Of a DNA stretch of 64,000 nt, positions 28,861-38,428 are shown in pieces. The notes under the pieces are model-generated. The model searched no databases, was not told the DNA's origin, and saw only the letters and a program-made list of their open reading frames with translations. The stretch's first letter is position 1. The number at the start of each line of letters is the position of its first letter. The stretch is from Tissierellales bacterium (lineage in GTDB: Bacteria; Bacillota; Clostridia; Tissierellales; Tissierellaceae). The stretch lies in the NCBI GenBank assembly GCA_030146915.1, contig JASLAT010000030.1, positions 5,492 through 69,491 of the forward strand, in the 5' to 3' direction. Position numbers and translations under genes: made by a program.

Positions 28861-29904
28861 TTATAAATCTATAATCTGCCCAGAAGAAGCCTTCAACATC
28901 CTATTCATTATGGCCACTCCCATATGAGAGAATTCAACGGATTCTGAAAGTATAATTTCAATTCCTTTCTTATCCATAAGTCTTAAAGTAGAAAATAGGT
29001 TATGGGCAATACTTAACTCATCTTCTCTACTTCCTAAAGAGTAAATATTTTCCATATTATACATATCTTTAGTCTCGTCTGTTACCATTATACCAACTTT
29101 ATAGCCTTTATCTACATATTCTTTTGCTTTTTTCTCTATAGTTTTTGCTACAAGCTTTATTTCACCTTTAAATACAAACATCTCTCCCTTTGGAGCATAA
29201 TGTTTATATTTTTGTCCTGGGGACTTAGGTATAATATTTTTATCTAGAGAAACTATACTTTTATCAAAATTCACCTCTGGAAAAATTTCCAATAAATCTT
29301 CCCTAGTTATAGCTCCTGGTCTTAATATTGTTGGAATGCTTCCAGTTAAATCTAAGACTGTACTTTCAAGTCCTATCCCAGTAGCTCCCCCATCTAAAAT
29401 AAGTTCTAATTTTCCATTTAAATCTTCATAGACATGCTCAGCCCTAGTTGGGCTTGGTCTACCAGAAGTATTAGCCGATGGTGCAGCTATAGGCCTTTTA
29501 CTCCTAGTTATTAACTCTAAAGCCACAGGATGATCTGGCATTCTTATAGCCACTGTATCTAATGATGCAGTAACTATATCCGGTACCAAATCAGACCTTT
29601 TAAAGATTAAGGTTAATGGCCCTGGCCAAAATTTATTCATACATAATCTATCATTATCTGAAATATTTAAGACCAAATCATCTAATTGATTTAAGTCTGA
29701 TATATGTAAGATTAGAGGGTTATCTGCTGGTCTACCCTTTGCCTGAAATATTTTTTTAAGTGCATTTGGATTTAGTCCATCTGCCCCTAAACCATAAACA
29801 GTCTCAGTTGGAAATGCAACAAGATTACCTTTGCTTATTATACTTGCTGCCTCATCTAATACTTTAAAGTTTTCTTCATCAATTTTTATAATTTTAGTTT
29901 CCAT
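28861..29904 (-). CDS. tsaC2 (sua5): L-threonylcarbamoyladenylate synthase
   Basis: 347 residues, the long Sua5 form. Makes threonylcarbamoyl-AMP for the t6A modification of ANN-decoding tRNAs. The YrdC domain spans about 10-205 (AFPTETVYGLGADGLNP, KGRPADNPLILHI, RSKRPIAAPSANTSGRPSPT) and the Sua5 domain about 230-345, joined by SPGQKYKHYAPKGEMFVF. Next to the YwlE-RpiB fusion, as in Bacillota generally. Confidence 0.95.
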   Translation of the reverse strand: METKIIKIDEENFKVLDEAASIISKGNLVAFPTETVYGLGADGLNPNALKKIFQAKGRPADNPLILHISDLNQLDDLVLNISDNDRLCMNKFWPGPLTLIFKRSDLVPDIVTASLDTVAIRMPDHPVALELITRSKRPIAAPSANTSGRPSPTRAEHVYEDLNGKLELILDGGATGIGLESTVLDLTGSIPTILRPGAITREDLLEIFPEVNFDKSIVSLDKNIIPKSPGQKYKHYAPKGEMFVFKGEIKLVAKTIEKKAKEYVDKGYKVGIMVTDETKDMYNMENIYSLGSREDELSIAHNLFSTLRLMDKKGIEIILSESVEFSHMGVAIMNRMLKASSGQIIDL

Positions 29905-29973
29905 AATTATCTCCTTATCTATCTGACTATTATATAATAAATATATCCTTTTACCAAATTGATAATTTAAAAT

Positions 29974-30004
29974 AAAAAACCGTAAAGTTTTAAACTTTAC
30001 GGTT
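29974..30004 (-). terminator. prfA terminator
   Basis: 13-bp stem AACCGTAAAGTTT (29978-29990) with its complement (29992-30004), followed by TTTTTATT on the minus strand, four bases after the prfA stop. Confidence 0.9.
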
Positions 30005-30008
30005 CATC

Positions 30009-31076
30009 TTACGCTTCTTTACCAAGCTTTTTAGATTGATCATGAGTTGTTAATTCATCTATCATTTCATCTATATCTCCATCTACAAAATCTTCCAATC
30101 TGTGTAAAGTAACATTTATTCTATGATCAGTTACCCTACCTTGTGGGAAATTATATGTTCTTATTCTTTCGGAACGATCTCCTGTTCCTATTTGAACTCT
30201 TCTCTCTTCTGCAATTTCAGCTTCTTGATCACTTAACATTTTATCATAAAGTCTACTTTTTAAAATTTTCATAGCCTTATCTCTATTCTTATGCTGACTT
30301 TTCTCATCCTGACAAGATACTACAAGTCCTGTAGGTAAGTGAGTAATTCTAATAGCAGAGTCTGTAGTATTAACGTGCTGACCACCTGCTCCAGAAGCCC
30401 TAAAAGTATCTATCTTTAATTCATGTTGATTAATATCGATATCAACATCTTCTGCCTCTGGTAGTACAGCAACTGTAGATGTCGAAGTATGAATTCTACC
30501 TGAAGATTCTGTTTCTGGAACTCTTTGAACCCTATGAACACCTGATTCATATTTTAATCTACTATAGGCTCCTTTACCTTTTATCATAAAGATAACCTCT
30601 TTAAATCCACCTATTCCTATTTCATTACTATCCATAAGTTCAACAGACCAACCTTGTCTTTCTGCATATCTAGAGTACATTCTAAATAACAGGCCCGAGA
30701 ATAATGCTGCTTCATCACCACCAGCACCTGCTCTTATCTCAACTATAACGTTTTTATGGTCATTTGGATCTTTAGGGATTAAAAGAATTTTAAGCTGTTC
30801 TTCTAATTGGTGGTAGCTAGTTTCTAGTTCTTTAATTTCTTCCTTTACCATCTCATCCATCTCAGGGTCTAATTTTTCTCTTAAAAGTTCCTTAGCTCCC
30901 TCTAGGTCCTCTTGAACCTGTTTGTATTCTCTATATTTATGAACAATTTCTTCTATACCTGCATGTTCTATCATTAATTTTTGCCACTTCTCTGAATCTG
31001 CTATTACATCTGGGTCTATAACTTCTTTACTAAGTTCAACATATCTTTCTTCTATTGAAGATAACTTATCTAACAT
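30009..31076 (-). CDS. prfA: Peptide chain release factor 1
   Basis: 355 residues. Reads UAA and UAG and triggers peptide release. Stop-recognition tripeptide Pro187-Glu-Thr189 (PxT of RF1) and the GGQ motif at 231-233 are present. Last gene of the rho-rpmE-prmC-chr-prfA run; ends at a strong terminator. Confidence 0.97.
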   Translation of the reverse strand: MLDKLSSIEERYVELSKEVIDPDVIADSEKWQKLMIEHAGIEEIVHKYREYKQVQEDLEGAKELLREKLDPEMDEMVKEEIKELETSYHQLEEQLKILLIPKDPNDHKNVIVEIRAGAGGDEAALFSGLLFRMYSRYAERQGWSVELMDSNEIGIGGFKEVIFMIKGKGAYSRLKYESGVHRVQRVPETESSGRIHTSTSTVAVLPEAEDVDIDINQHELKIDTFRASGAGGQHVNTTDSAIRITHLPTGLVVSCQDEKSQHKNRDKAMKILKSRLYDKMLSDQEAEIAEERRVQIGTGDRSERIRTYNFPQGRVTDHRINVTLHRLEDFVDGDIDEMIDELTTHDQSKKLGKEA

Positions 31077-31095
31077 CTACATCTCTCCCTATAAA

Positions 31096-31629
31096 TTACT
31101 TTTTTTCCACCATCAAGTTCATAACTATGTGTCCTAATCCAGCCACTAGAATTAAATATATTGGAGTTATTTTTCCTATAACTATAAGTAAGAAAAATAT
31201 AAGAGCTAAAAATAAACCCCTTACTTTAAAACCTGAAGACTTTATAAGTTTATATACTGCCGAAATTATAAGTCCTACTATAGCTGGAGTTACACCTTTA
31301 AAAATATTATCAATTATAGCTAGGTTCCTATACTGATAAAGAAAGCCTACAATAACTAAAATAATTACAAAAGAAGGTATAACAGTTCCTAATACACTTA
31401 CTAAAGCACCTTTAATTCCAGCAACCTTATAACCAGTATATATACTTAAATTAACAGCAACTGGTCCTGGTGAACTTTGCGAAACTACCAGCGCATCTAA
31501 AAAGTCTTCTTCCCTAATCCAGGACTTTCTCTCTACAATCTCTCTTTGAATAATGGGCAACATAGCATAGCCTCCACCAAAGGTAAAGGCACCAATCTTT
31601 AAAAAAATTAAAAATAAATCTATTAACAT
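31096..31629 (-). CDS. Chromate transporter family protein, second half of pair
   Basis: 177 residues, about six membrane segments. Short-chain CHR protein; FLKIGAFTFGGGYAMLPIIQ and SQSSPGPVAVNLSIYTGYKV are the family motifs. Together with the neighbour upstream it forms the two-gene type. True substrate in most such pairs is unproven; chromate efflux is the named activity. Sits between prmC and prfA. Confidence 0.88.
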   Translation of the reverse strand: MLIDLFLIFLKIGAFTFGGGYAMLPIIQREIVERKSWIREEDFLDALVVSQSSPGPVAVNLSIYTGYKVAGIKGALVSVLGTVIPSFVIILVIVGFLYQYRNLAIIDNIFKGVTPAIVGLIISAVYKLIKSSGFKVRGLFLALIFFLLIVIGKITPIYLILVAGLGHIVMNLMVEKK

Positions 31630-31638
31630 AAAATCACC

Positions 31639-32157
31639 CTAGTATAAAATAGCGCCAGCTATTGCTGCTAATATTATAGCATAAATGCCATTTAGCTTTT
31701 TAAAGCTGACAAAGTAAAAGGCTGACAACCCTATAATTAAGGAGATAAAATTTACCTCAACGCCCCTAGCTATAGCAACTGCACCAGAAAGTATAAGTCC
31801 TATTATAACTGGTCTTACCCCAGAGATAAACCAGGCTATATACTTAGATTCACTATATTTCTTTATTATATAAATTAAAATACTCATAATAATAAAACTT
31901 GGAAGCACAACAGATACTGTTGCTACAAGTGAACCTAATACTCCTCCTACCCTATAGCCAAAAAAAGTTGCTGCATTTATAGCTATAGGACCAGGAGTCA
32001 TCTCTGATATAGCTAAAATATCAACAACTTCGCTGGAATCTATGTAACTATAATTTTTTGCTATTTCTTGTTCTAAAAGGGCTATCATCGCATAGCCTCC
32101 ACCAAAACCAAAAGCTCCCAATTTAAAAAAAGTTAAAAATAAGCTTAAATAGATCAA
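31639..32157 (-). CDS. Chromate transporter family protein, first half of pair
   Basis: 172 residues, about six membrane segments. FFKLGAFGFGGGYAMIALLEQ and SEMTPGPIAINAATFFGYRV match the CHR motifs of the partner and show that the pair arose by duplication. One base separates it from prmC and nine from its partner, so the two are cotranscribed with the translation genes. Confidence 0.88.
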   Translation of the reverse strand: MIYLSLFLTFFKLGAFGFGGGYAMIALLEQEIAKNYSYIDSSEVVDILAISEMTPGPIAINAATFFGYRVGGVLGSLVATVSVVLPSFIIMSILIYIIKKYSESKYIAWFISGVRPVIIGLILSGAVAIARGVEVNFISLIIGLSAFYFVSFKKLNGIYAIILAAIAGAILY

Positions 32158-32158
32158 G

Positions 32159-32974
32159 CTAGCACCTCCAGTAAGCTAAAGCTACCCTATCATTTCCCGA
32201 CAAATCTTTTCTAATCTCAATATCTAAATATCCTTCTGACTTTAGTATATTAGTTAAATCTTCTGCCTGATCATATCCTATCTCATAGATTAAGAGCCCA
32301 TTTCTTCTTAAATATTTTTTTGCTTCCTTGGTGATTTTTCTATAAAAATCTAAACCATCTTTACCACCATAAAGAGAAATCTCAGGTTCGAAATCTCTAA
32401 CTTTAGGGTCTAATTTATCCATATCTTTCTTATTTATATAGGGAGGGTTTGATACTATAAAATCAAACTTTTCATCAATACCAGAAAATAGATCCCCCAT
32501 CCTAAGTTCTACATTATCTATAGATAGTCTTTCTTTATTTATACTAGCAACTTGATAGGCTTTATCTGAAATATCCACAGCCAATATTTTTGCATTCTTA
32601 CAATAATGTCCTAAAGATAGAGAAATAGCCCCACTTCCAAATCCAATCTCAAATATATCCTTAGACTGATCCTTCACCCTATCTATAATATACTCTACCA
32701 GTATTTCAGTATCATTTCTAGGTATTAATACTCCTTTATCTACATAAAAGTTTAGGCCCATAAATTCCTTTTCTTTAAGTATATATTGTATAGGCCATCC
32801 TTCTTTTAATTTTTCCATAATCATATTAAATTGCTTAAATTCTCTCTCAGTAAGTTTTTTATCTATATGAGTATAAAGATAGGCCTTATCTTTATTTAAA
32901 ATATAACTTAAAACCATCAAAGGTTCTAAAAGATCAGCCTTATATTCATTAAGTAACTCTTTTATACTTATCAT
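32159..32974 (-). CDS. prmC: Release factor glutamine methyltransferase
   Basis: About 271 residues from the ATG at 32974; AGGAAG lies six bases upstream, and the in-frame TTG at 32995 has no SD sequence. Methylates the Gln of the GGQ motif of release factors, using SAM. FEIGFGSGAISLSL (SAM loop) and SNPPYI (substrate Gln binding) are present. The adjacent prfA encodes its substrate. Confidence 0.94.
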   Translation of the reverse strand: MISIKELLNEYKADLLEPLMVLSYILNKDKAYLYTHIDKKLTEREFKQFNMIMEKLKEGWPIQYILKEKEFMGLNFYVDKGVLIPRNDTEILVEYIIDRVKDQSKDIFEIGFGSGAISLSLGHYCKNAKILAVDISDKAYQVASINKERLSIDNVELRMGDLFSGIDEKFDFIVSNPPYINKKDMDKLDPKVRDFEPEISLYGGKDGLDFYRKITKEAKKYLRRNGLLIYEIGYDQAEDLTNILKSEGYLDIEIRKDLSGNDRVALAYWRC

Positions 32975-33012
32975 TTTCATCTTCCTATTTATCAAAAATA
33001 ATTAAAAAATAA

Positions 33013-33038
33013 AGGTTAGATGCATTCGCAACTAACCT
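33013..33038 (-). terminator. rpmE terminator
   Basis: Stem AGGTTAG / CTAACCT (33013-33019, 33032-33038), followed by TTATTTTTTAATT on the minus strand. Confidence 0.7.
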
Positions 33039-33051
33039 AGTTTTTTTAAGA

Positions 33052-33252
33052 CTACTTTCTTCCATATTTTTTATTGAATCTTTCAATACGGCCACCACGT
33101 TCTGCGAATTTTTGCTTTCCTGTGTAAAAAGGATGGCACTCTGAACAAACCTCAACTTTTAATTCGTCTTTAACTGAGCCAGTAGTAAAAGTGTTTCCAC
33201 AAGCACATATTACAGTTGCCTCTTTATATTCTGGATGAATACCTGCTTTCAC
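33052..33252 (-). CDS. rpmE: 50S ribosomal protein L31 (zinc type)
   Basis: 66 residues. Contains the zinc ligands of the C+ form: CACGNTF (Cys16, Cys18) and [10 protein letters not shown] (Cys36, Cys39). Binds the 50S subunit near the inter-subunit bridge. Downstream of rho by about 100 bases, a common order. Confidence 0.97.
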   Translation of the reverse strand: MKAGIHPEYKEATVICACGNTFTTGSVKDELKVEVCSECHPFYTGKQKFAERGGRIERFNKKYGRK

Positions 33253-33350
33253 TTCTGTTCACCTCTCTCTCAATATGCTAATTTATAGCAATTTACATTT
33301 CCTACATTTTAACTATTAAATTATAACATAGTAATTATTTAAATACAAGC

Positions 33351-34673
33351 CTATCTCATTTCTCTTTTCATATTTTTTACAAAAGTTTCATTATCTTTAG
33401 TCATTTTCATATTATTTAAAAATGTTTCTGTAAAATCCATAGTGGTCATATTAGCCATAGCACGTCTTAAATACCAAATAGTATCTAGTTCATCTTTATT
33501 AAGAAGTAGTTCTTCTTTTCTAGTACTGGATTTAGTAATATCCATAGCTGGGAAAACCCTTCTTTCCGCTAGGGCTCTATCTAGATGGATTTCCATATTT
33601 CCTGTACCCTTAAATTCTTCAAATATAACATCGTCCATTCTACTACCTGTATCTACTAAAGCAGTTGCTAATATTGTTAAGCTTCCGCCTTCTTCCATAT
33701 TTCTTGCTGCTCCAAAGAATCTTTTTGGTTTGTGAAGTGCACCTGGGTCCAATCCCCCGGATAAGGTTCTTCCTGTTGATGGTATGGTTAAATTATAGGC
33801 TCTGGCTAGTCTAGTAATACTATCTAGAAGGATAACAACATCCTTACCTTGTTCTACAAGCCTCTTAGCTCTTTCTAATACTATTTCTGAAACTTTGGCA
33901 TGATGTTGTGGAAGTTCATCGAAAGTAGAGTATACTACATCCCCTTTAACAGATCTTTTCATATCTGTTACTTCCTCTGGCCTTTCACCGATAAGTAAAA
34001 CTATTATTTCCATTTCTGGATGGTTCTTAGCAATTGAATCTGCCACCATTTTTAAAAGGGTAGTCTTTCCTGCCTTAGGTGGGGAAACTATCATACCCCT
34101 TTGGCCCTTACCTATAGGAGATACTAAATCTATTATTCTTGTAGCTAGCTTATCGCTAGATATTTCTAATTTAATTTTCTCCCTTGGGTAAATAGGTGTT
34201 AAATTTTCGAATCTAGGCCTATTTCTACAAAGTTCTGGGTCCATCCCATTAACAGATTGAATGTATAAAAGAGCATTGTATCTCTCCCCTTGATTAGGCT
34301 CTCTAGTAATACCAAATACCTTATCTCCAGTTTCAAGTCTAAACCTTCTTATTTGAGAAGGTGAAACATATATATCATCCTCACTTGATAAATAGTTATC
34401 CCTTCTTAAAAATCCATATCCATCTTGATGAACCTCTAATATACCCACCGCTCCATTAACTTCTTCTTGTTTCTCTAACTCTTCACTAGCATTTTCAGAT
34501 ATACCACTAGTATCTAAGTCTTCAGTATCTATAGGAAAGTTTTCCTTATTAATATTAAAGATTTTATCTATAAGATCAGCCTTACTATATTTATATACCT
34601 GAGGTATATTTAATACTTTAGCTATTTCCCTTAAATCTGCTAGTGTTTTACCCTCTAATTCATTCTTTGTCAA
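33351..34673 (-). CDS. rho: Transcription termination factor Rho
   Basis: 440 residues. N-terminal SAP-like helix bundle ([20 protein letters not shown]), cold-shock RNA-binding domain ([20 protein letters not shown]) and RecA-type motor with Walker [10 protein letters not shown] and the R-loop [20 protein letters not shown]. Hexameric RNA helicase. Starts with a TTG or ATG close to GGGGGTG. Confidence 0.97.
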   Translation of the reverse strand: MTKNELEGKTLADLREIAKVLNIPQVYKYSKADLIDKIFNINKENFPIDTEDLDTSGISENASEELEKQEEVNGAVGILEVHQDGYGFLRRDNYLSSEDDIYVSPSQIRRFRLETGDKVFGITREPNQGERYNALLYIQSVNGMDPELCRNRPRFENLTPIYPREKIKLEISSDKLATRIIDLVSPIGKGQRGMIVSPPKAGKTTLLKMVADSIAKNHPEMEIIVLLIGERPEEVTDMKRSVKGDVVYSTFDELPQHHAKVSEIVLERAKRLVEQGKDVVILLDSITRLARAYNLTIPSTGRTLSGGLDPGALHKPKRFFGAARNMEEGGSLTILATALVDTGSRMDDVIFEEFKGTGNMEIHLDRALAERRVFPAMDITKSSTRKEELLLNKDELDTIWYLRRAMANMTTMDFTETFLNNMKMTKDNETFVKNMKREMR

Positions 34674-34693
34674 ATTGACACCCCCTTATAAAA

Positions 34694-34720
34694 GAGTCTA
34701 AGGTAAAAAACCTTAGACTC
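34694..34720 (-). terminator. glpX terminator
   Basis: 11-bp stem GAGTCTAAGGT / ACCTTAGACTC followed by TTTTAT on the minus strand, 10 bases after the glpX stop. Confidence 0.85.
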
Positions 34721-34730
34721 AAGTTTTAAT

Positions 34731-35699
34731 CTATTTTGCATATTCTGGTTTTTTCTCAAGCTGATGAACTGCTTCTATAAATCTTAAAGTTCCTGTCTCA
34801 GACCTTAATACTAAAGTATGAGTAGAAGCCTTATTATCTTTATAATATTTTACACCATCTAGAAGCTCCCCATGAGAAACTCCTGTAGCAGCAAAAACTA
34901 CTTCATTTCCCTTGATCATATCATCTATATTATATACTTTTTCTATATCAACATTCATAGCCTTACATCTTGATAATTGCTCATCATCACTTGGTTTTAA
35001 AATACCTTGGAAATCTCCTCCTAAGCATTTTAAAGCTGCTGCAGCTAAAACTCCCTCTGGAGCTCCACCTATACCCATTAAAATATCTACACCTGTATAA
35101 TCAAAACAAGTAGATATAGCTGCTAGTACATCTCCATCAGAGATCATCTTAATTCTAGCACCTAAGTTTCTTATTTCAGTTACCATTTCATCATGTCTAG
35201 GTCTATCTAACAAAGTAACTGTAACTTCAGATATATCTTTTCCTAAAGCTTTAGCAACATTTTTTATATTATCAGTAACTGAAGCTTTAATATCAATCGC
35301 TCCTTTAGCTCTTGGTCCTACAGCCATCTTATGCATGTAAACATCCGGAGCTTTTAAAAGTGTATCTCTTGGAGCAATTGCTACAACTGAAATAGCATTA
35401 GGAAGTCCATTTGCTACTGAAGTAGTTCCATCTAATGGGTCTACAGCTATATCTATCTTTAAGCTATCTTCCCCAGCCTTTCCTATTTGCTCACCTATGT
35501 AAAGCATAGGGGCCTCATCAATTTCTCCCTCTCCAATAACAACTTCTCCATCTATATCTAAAGTATCAAACATTCTTCTCATTGAATCTACCGCAGCTTG
35601 GTCTGCTGCATTTTTATCTCCTCTACCTAATAGTTTAGCACTAGATAAAGCAGCTGCTTCTGTAACTCTCGCTAAGTTTAAAGCTAAATTTCTATCCAT
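34731..35699 (-). CDS. glpX: Fructose-1,6-bisphosphatase, class II
   Basis: 322 residues. Removes the C1 phosphate in gluconeogenesis. GEGEIDEAPMLYIGE and the metal-binding DPLDGTTSVANG are diagnostic. It follows transaldolase and fba on the same strand, so the three form a sugar-phosphate cluster that may allow hexose and pentose synthesis from amino acid-derived carbon. Confidence 0.95.
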   Translation of the reverse strand: MDRNLALNLARVTEAAALSSAKLLGRGDKNAADQAAVDSMRRMFDTLDIDGEVVIGEGEIDEAPMLYIGEQIGKAGEDSLKIDIAVDPLDGTTSVANGLPNAISVVAIAPRDTLLKAPDVYMHKMAVGPRAKGAIDIKASVTDNIKNVAKALGKDISEVTVTLLDRPRHDEMVTEIRNLGARIKMISDGDVLAAISTCFDYTGVDILMGIGGAPEGVLAAAALKCLGGDFQGILKPSDDEQLSRCKAMNVDIEKVYNIDDMIKGNEVVFAATGVSHGELLDGVKYYKDNKASTHTLVLRSETGTLRFIEAVHQLEKKPEYAK

Positions 35700-35715
35700 C
35701 TTAACACTCCTTGTA

Positions 35716-36360
35716 TTAAGACTGGGAGTTTTCCCAGTCTTTTATAAATTGTTTAATTCCTCTGTCTGTTAGAGGATGAGACATCATGTCTTTAAAAATT
35801 TTATATGGTATCGTGGCTATATCAGAGCCTACTAAAGCAGCATCTGCTACTGCCTTTGAACTTCTTATACTTGCAGCTATAATTTCTGTTTCTATATTAT
35901 GAATCTCAAATACTTCTGCTATATCTTCAACTAAGGATATTCCAGAAGCTCCAATATCATCTAAACGACCTAAAAAAGGACTTACATAATTCGTTCCTGC
36001 CCTAGCTGCTAAAAGAGCTTGTTCTAGTGAGAAAATCAAGGTAGTATTAGTTTTTATTCCCTCTTTTGAAAAAGTCTTAATAGCCTTAAGGCCATCCTGA
36101 GTCATAGGAACCTTTACCACTATATTCTTATCTATCTTGGCTAATTCTCTACCTTCTTTTAGCATATCTTCATATTCTGTAGATATTAACTCAGCACTTA
36201 TTGGCCCATCTACTATCTTAGATATTTCCCCAATTATTTCTTTAATATTTCTGCCTTCCTTAGCTATTAAACTAGGATTGGTTGTAACTCCTGATAAAAC
36301 ACCTAAATCATTTATTTCTTTTATTTCTTCTATATTAGCTGTATCTATAAAAAGTTTCAC
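35716..36360 (-). CDS. tal: Transaldolase, TalC/fructose-6-phosphate aldolase type
   Basis: 214 residues from the GTG at 36360 (AAGGAGG six bases upstream), the family's usual length; upstream in-frame codons are inside the fba stop region. [17 protein letters not shown], the Schiff-base Lys in [13 protein letters not shown] and [19 protein letters not shown] are typical. The last codons form a hairpin (35718-35741). Confidence 0.93.
   Translation of the reverse strand: MKLFIDTANIEEIKEINDLGVLSGVTTNPSLIAKEGRNIKEIIGEISKIVDGPISAELISTEYEDMLKEGRELAKIDKNIVVKVPMTQDGLKAIKTFSKEGIKTNTTLIFSLEQALLAARAGTNYVSPFLGRLDDIGASGISLVEDIAEVFEIHNIETEIIAASIRSSKAVADAALVGSDIATIPYKIFKDMMSHPLTDRGIKQFIKDWENSQS
35718..35741 (-). 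other. Hairpin encoded in the last codons of the transaldolase gene
   Basis: 10-bp arms AAGACTGGGA / TCCCAGTCTT around GTTT, covering the stop codon. No T-run follows and the glpX SD sequence lies directly downstream, so it looks like an RNA processing or stability element, not a terminator. Confidence 0.45.
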
Positions 36361-36371
36361 TCTCTGCCTCC

Positions 36372-37229
36372 TTATTTCCAAGCCTTATTAACTGAACCAA
36401 ATACCTCCATTTTTTCCTTAATAGTTTCTTTCATTGCCTCTTTAGCAGGTCCTAGTATTTTTCTTGGGTCTATAACTTCTGGGTTTTTAGCTACAAAATC
36501 ATGAATTGCTTCTGTAAAAGCTCTTCTTAAATCAGTATCTATATTAACTTTACATATTCCTAAAGAAATTGCTTTTTCTAAATCTTTATAAGCTACCCCA
36601 GAAGAACCATGTAATACTAATGGTACATCTACTAAACTTCTAATTTCTTTTATTCTATCAAAATCTATATTAGGTTCACCCTTATAAACTCCGTGAGCTG
36701 TTCCTACAGCTATTGCTAATGAGTCTACTCCTGTTCTTTCTACAAACTCTTTAGCTTCTTTTGGATCTGTAAAAGTTGCATCTTTTTCATCAACAGAAAC
36801 GTCATCTTCTGTTCCACCAATTTTTCCTAACTCAGCTTCAACACTTACTCCTACAGCATGAGCTATTTCAACTACCTCTTTTGTCTTTTCTATATTTTCT
36901 TCAAATGGATATTGAGAACCATCTATCATAACAGATGAGAAACCATTTCTAATACATCCTATTATTTGTTTAAAATCCGTTCCATGATCTAGGTGTATTG
37001 CAACTGGTACTGATGCATTTTCAGCAGCAGTTTTTGCTAAAGCTGCAATATACTCTATACCCGCATAGCTTATTCCACCTTGACTAGCCTGAAGTATTAC
37101 TGGGGATTTCGTTTCCTCAGCCGCCTCTATTATAGCCTGGATTATCTCCATATTATTAACATTAAAAGCACCTACTGCATAACCTTTATCTTGAGCATCT
37201 TGTAATATTTCCTTACCTGTAACTAACAT
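36372..37229 (-). CDS. fba: Fructose-bisphosphate aldolase, class II
   Basis: 285 residues. Zinc-dependent aldolase of glycolysis and gluconeogenesis. Zinc ligands in [11 protein letters not shown] and [12 protein letters not shown], and [10 protein letters not shown] for phosphate binding. An extended -10 TGTTATAAT lies about 35 bases upstream, giving the fba-tal-glpX unit its own promoter. Confidence 0.96.
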   Translation of the reverse strand: MLVTGKEILQDAQDKGYAVGAFNVNNMEIIQAIIEAAEETKSPVILQASQGGISYAGIEYIAALAKTAAENASVPVAIHLDHGTDFKQIIGCIRNGFSSVMIDGSQYPFEENIEKTKEVVEIAHAVGVSVEAELGKIGGTEDDVSVDEKDATFTDPKEAKEFVERTGVDSLAIAVGTAHGVYKGEPNIDFDRIKEIRSLVDVPLVLHGSSGVAYKDLEKAISLGICKVNIDTDLRRAFTEAIHDFVAKNPEVIDPRKILGPAKEAMKETIKEKMEVFGSVNKAWK

Positions 37230-37358
37230 ATATAACTCCCTCCATTTTCTTTTTCCATCCTTATTATAACAGATATTTACTAAAGTATGTACTATTTAAG
37301 CTATTTTTTCTATAATTTTCTTATATGTGCATCATATATAGCTATATTGGCTGTACAT

Positions 37359-38291
37359 TTATAAGCTAACCCTAGTTCCTACCCTTCCTTCTAAGGCTTC
37401 CTTGGCCTTATCAAGAGATGTAATATAGGCTACCTTACCTAATTTAGCAAACTCTAAAGCTGCCTCAACTTTTGGTAGCATACTTCCTTTAGCAAACTCT
37501 CCTCTGTGAAGATATTCTTCTAACTTTTGGACACTTACATCTGTAAGCTTTTTTTCACTTTCCTTACCATAATTGATAAAAACATGGTCAACATCTGTAA
37601 GAATCATCAATATATCAGCATCGATAAGCTCTGCCATTTTACAACTTGTAAGATCCTTATCTATAACAGCCTCTATTGACTTAAGACGATTGTTCTCCCT
37701 AACCATAGGTATTCCACCGCCACCACCAGCTATAACCAATCTATCAAGATCTAATAGTGACTTAATAGTATCCTTTTCTACTATAGATATAGGCTTAGGT
37801 GAATAAACCACCCTTCTATAACCACGATTAGAATCCTTTTTTATCTGCCAGGATTTTTCCTCTTTTATTCTTTTATATTCCTCTTCATTGTAGAATCTTC
37901 CAACTGGCTTTGTTGGATCTAAAAAAGCTGGATCATCTTTTGATACTTCCACCCTGGTTAAAAGACAGGCAATTTCCTTCTTTATTCCTTCTTCCATAAA
38001 TTTATTCTCTAGGCTCTCTTGTAACATCTGACCTATAAAACCCTGGGTTTCTGCTGTTAAGATATATAAGGGAAGGGAAGGTACTGTTTTTTCTGTTAAA
38101 TCATTCTGTAGTAGTAAATTACCAACTTGTGGACCATTACCATGATTTATTACTAATTTATAACCTTCTTTGACTAGGGAAGCTATTAGACTTGACGTTT
38201 TTTCAACATTGTTATACTGATTCTCATAGGTTGCCTCTTGCCCCGCTTCTAATATGGCATTTCCACCTAAGGCAATAACTATTTTTTTCAT
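37359..38291 (-). CDS. arcC: Carbamate kinase
   Basis: 310 residues. Makes ATP and carbamate from carbamoyl phosphate. IALGGNAILEAGQEA, INHGNGPQVGNLLLQN and AGGGGIPMV are the amino-acid-kinase signatures. No arginine deiminase or ornithine carbamoyltransferase gene is present nearby, so the partner genes must be elsewhere. It has its own promoter and a palindrome in its leader. Confidence 0.95.
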   Translation of the reverse strand: MKKIVIALGGNAILEAGQEATYENQYNNVEKTSSLIASLVKEGYKLVINHGNGPQVGNLLLQNDLTEKTVPSLPLYILTAETQGFIGQMLQESLENKFMEEGIKKEIACLLTRVEVSKDDPAFLDPTKPVGRFYNEEEYKRIKEEKSWQIKKDSNRGYRRVVYSPKPISIVEKDTIKSLLDLDRLVIAGGGGGIPMVRENNRLKSIEAVIDKDLTSCKMAELIDADILMILTDVDHVFINYGKESEKKLTDVSVQKLEEYLHRGEFAKGSMLPKVEAALEFAKLGKVAYITSLDKAKEALEGRVGTRVSL

Positions 38292-38319
38292 CCAAACATC
38301 TCCTTAAATAGTAAAAGTA

Positions 38320-38335
38320 CTTTCACAGTTGAAAG
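38320..38335. promoter_or_regulatory. Palindrome in the arcC leader
   Basis: CTTTCA-CAGT-TGAAAG, perfect 6-bp arms, downstream of the predicted transcription start and about 30 bases before the start codon. Possible operator. Confidence 0.4.
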
Positions 38336-38356
38336 TTTATAAGTAAATCTTATAAA

Positions 38357-38385
38357 AGTATAGCATAGTATATTTTCTCTGTCTA
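38357..38385 (-). promoter_or_regulatory. arcC promoter
   Basis: TAGACA (38380-38385), 17-base spacer, TATACT (38357-38362) on the minus strand. Confidence 0.6.
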
Positions 38386-38396
38386 GAAAAGCACAC

Positions 38397-38422
38397 AAAA
38401 AAACCACTGTTGCCAGTGGTTT
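38397..38422 (-). terminator. kce terminator
   Basis: Stem AAACCACTG / CAGTGGTTT around TTGC, followed by seven Ts on the minus strand. Confidence 0.88.
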
Positions 38423-38428
38423 AAAATA

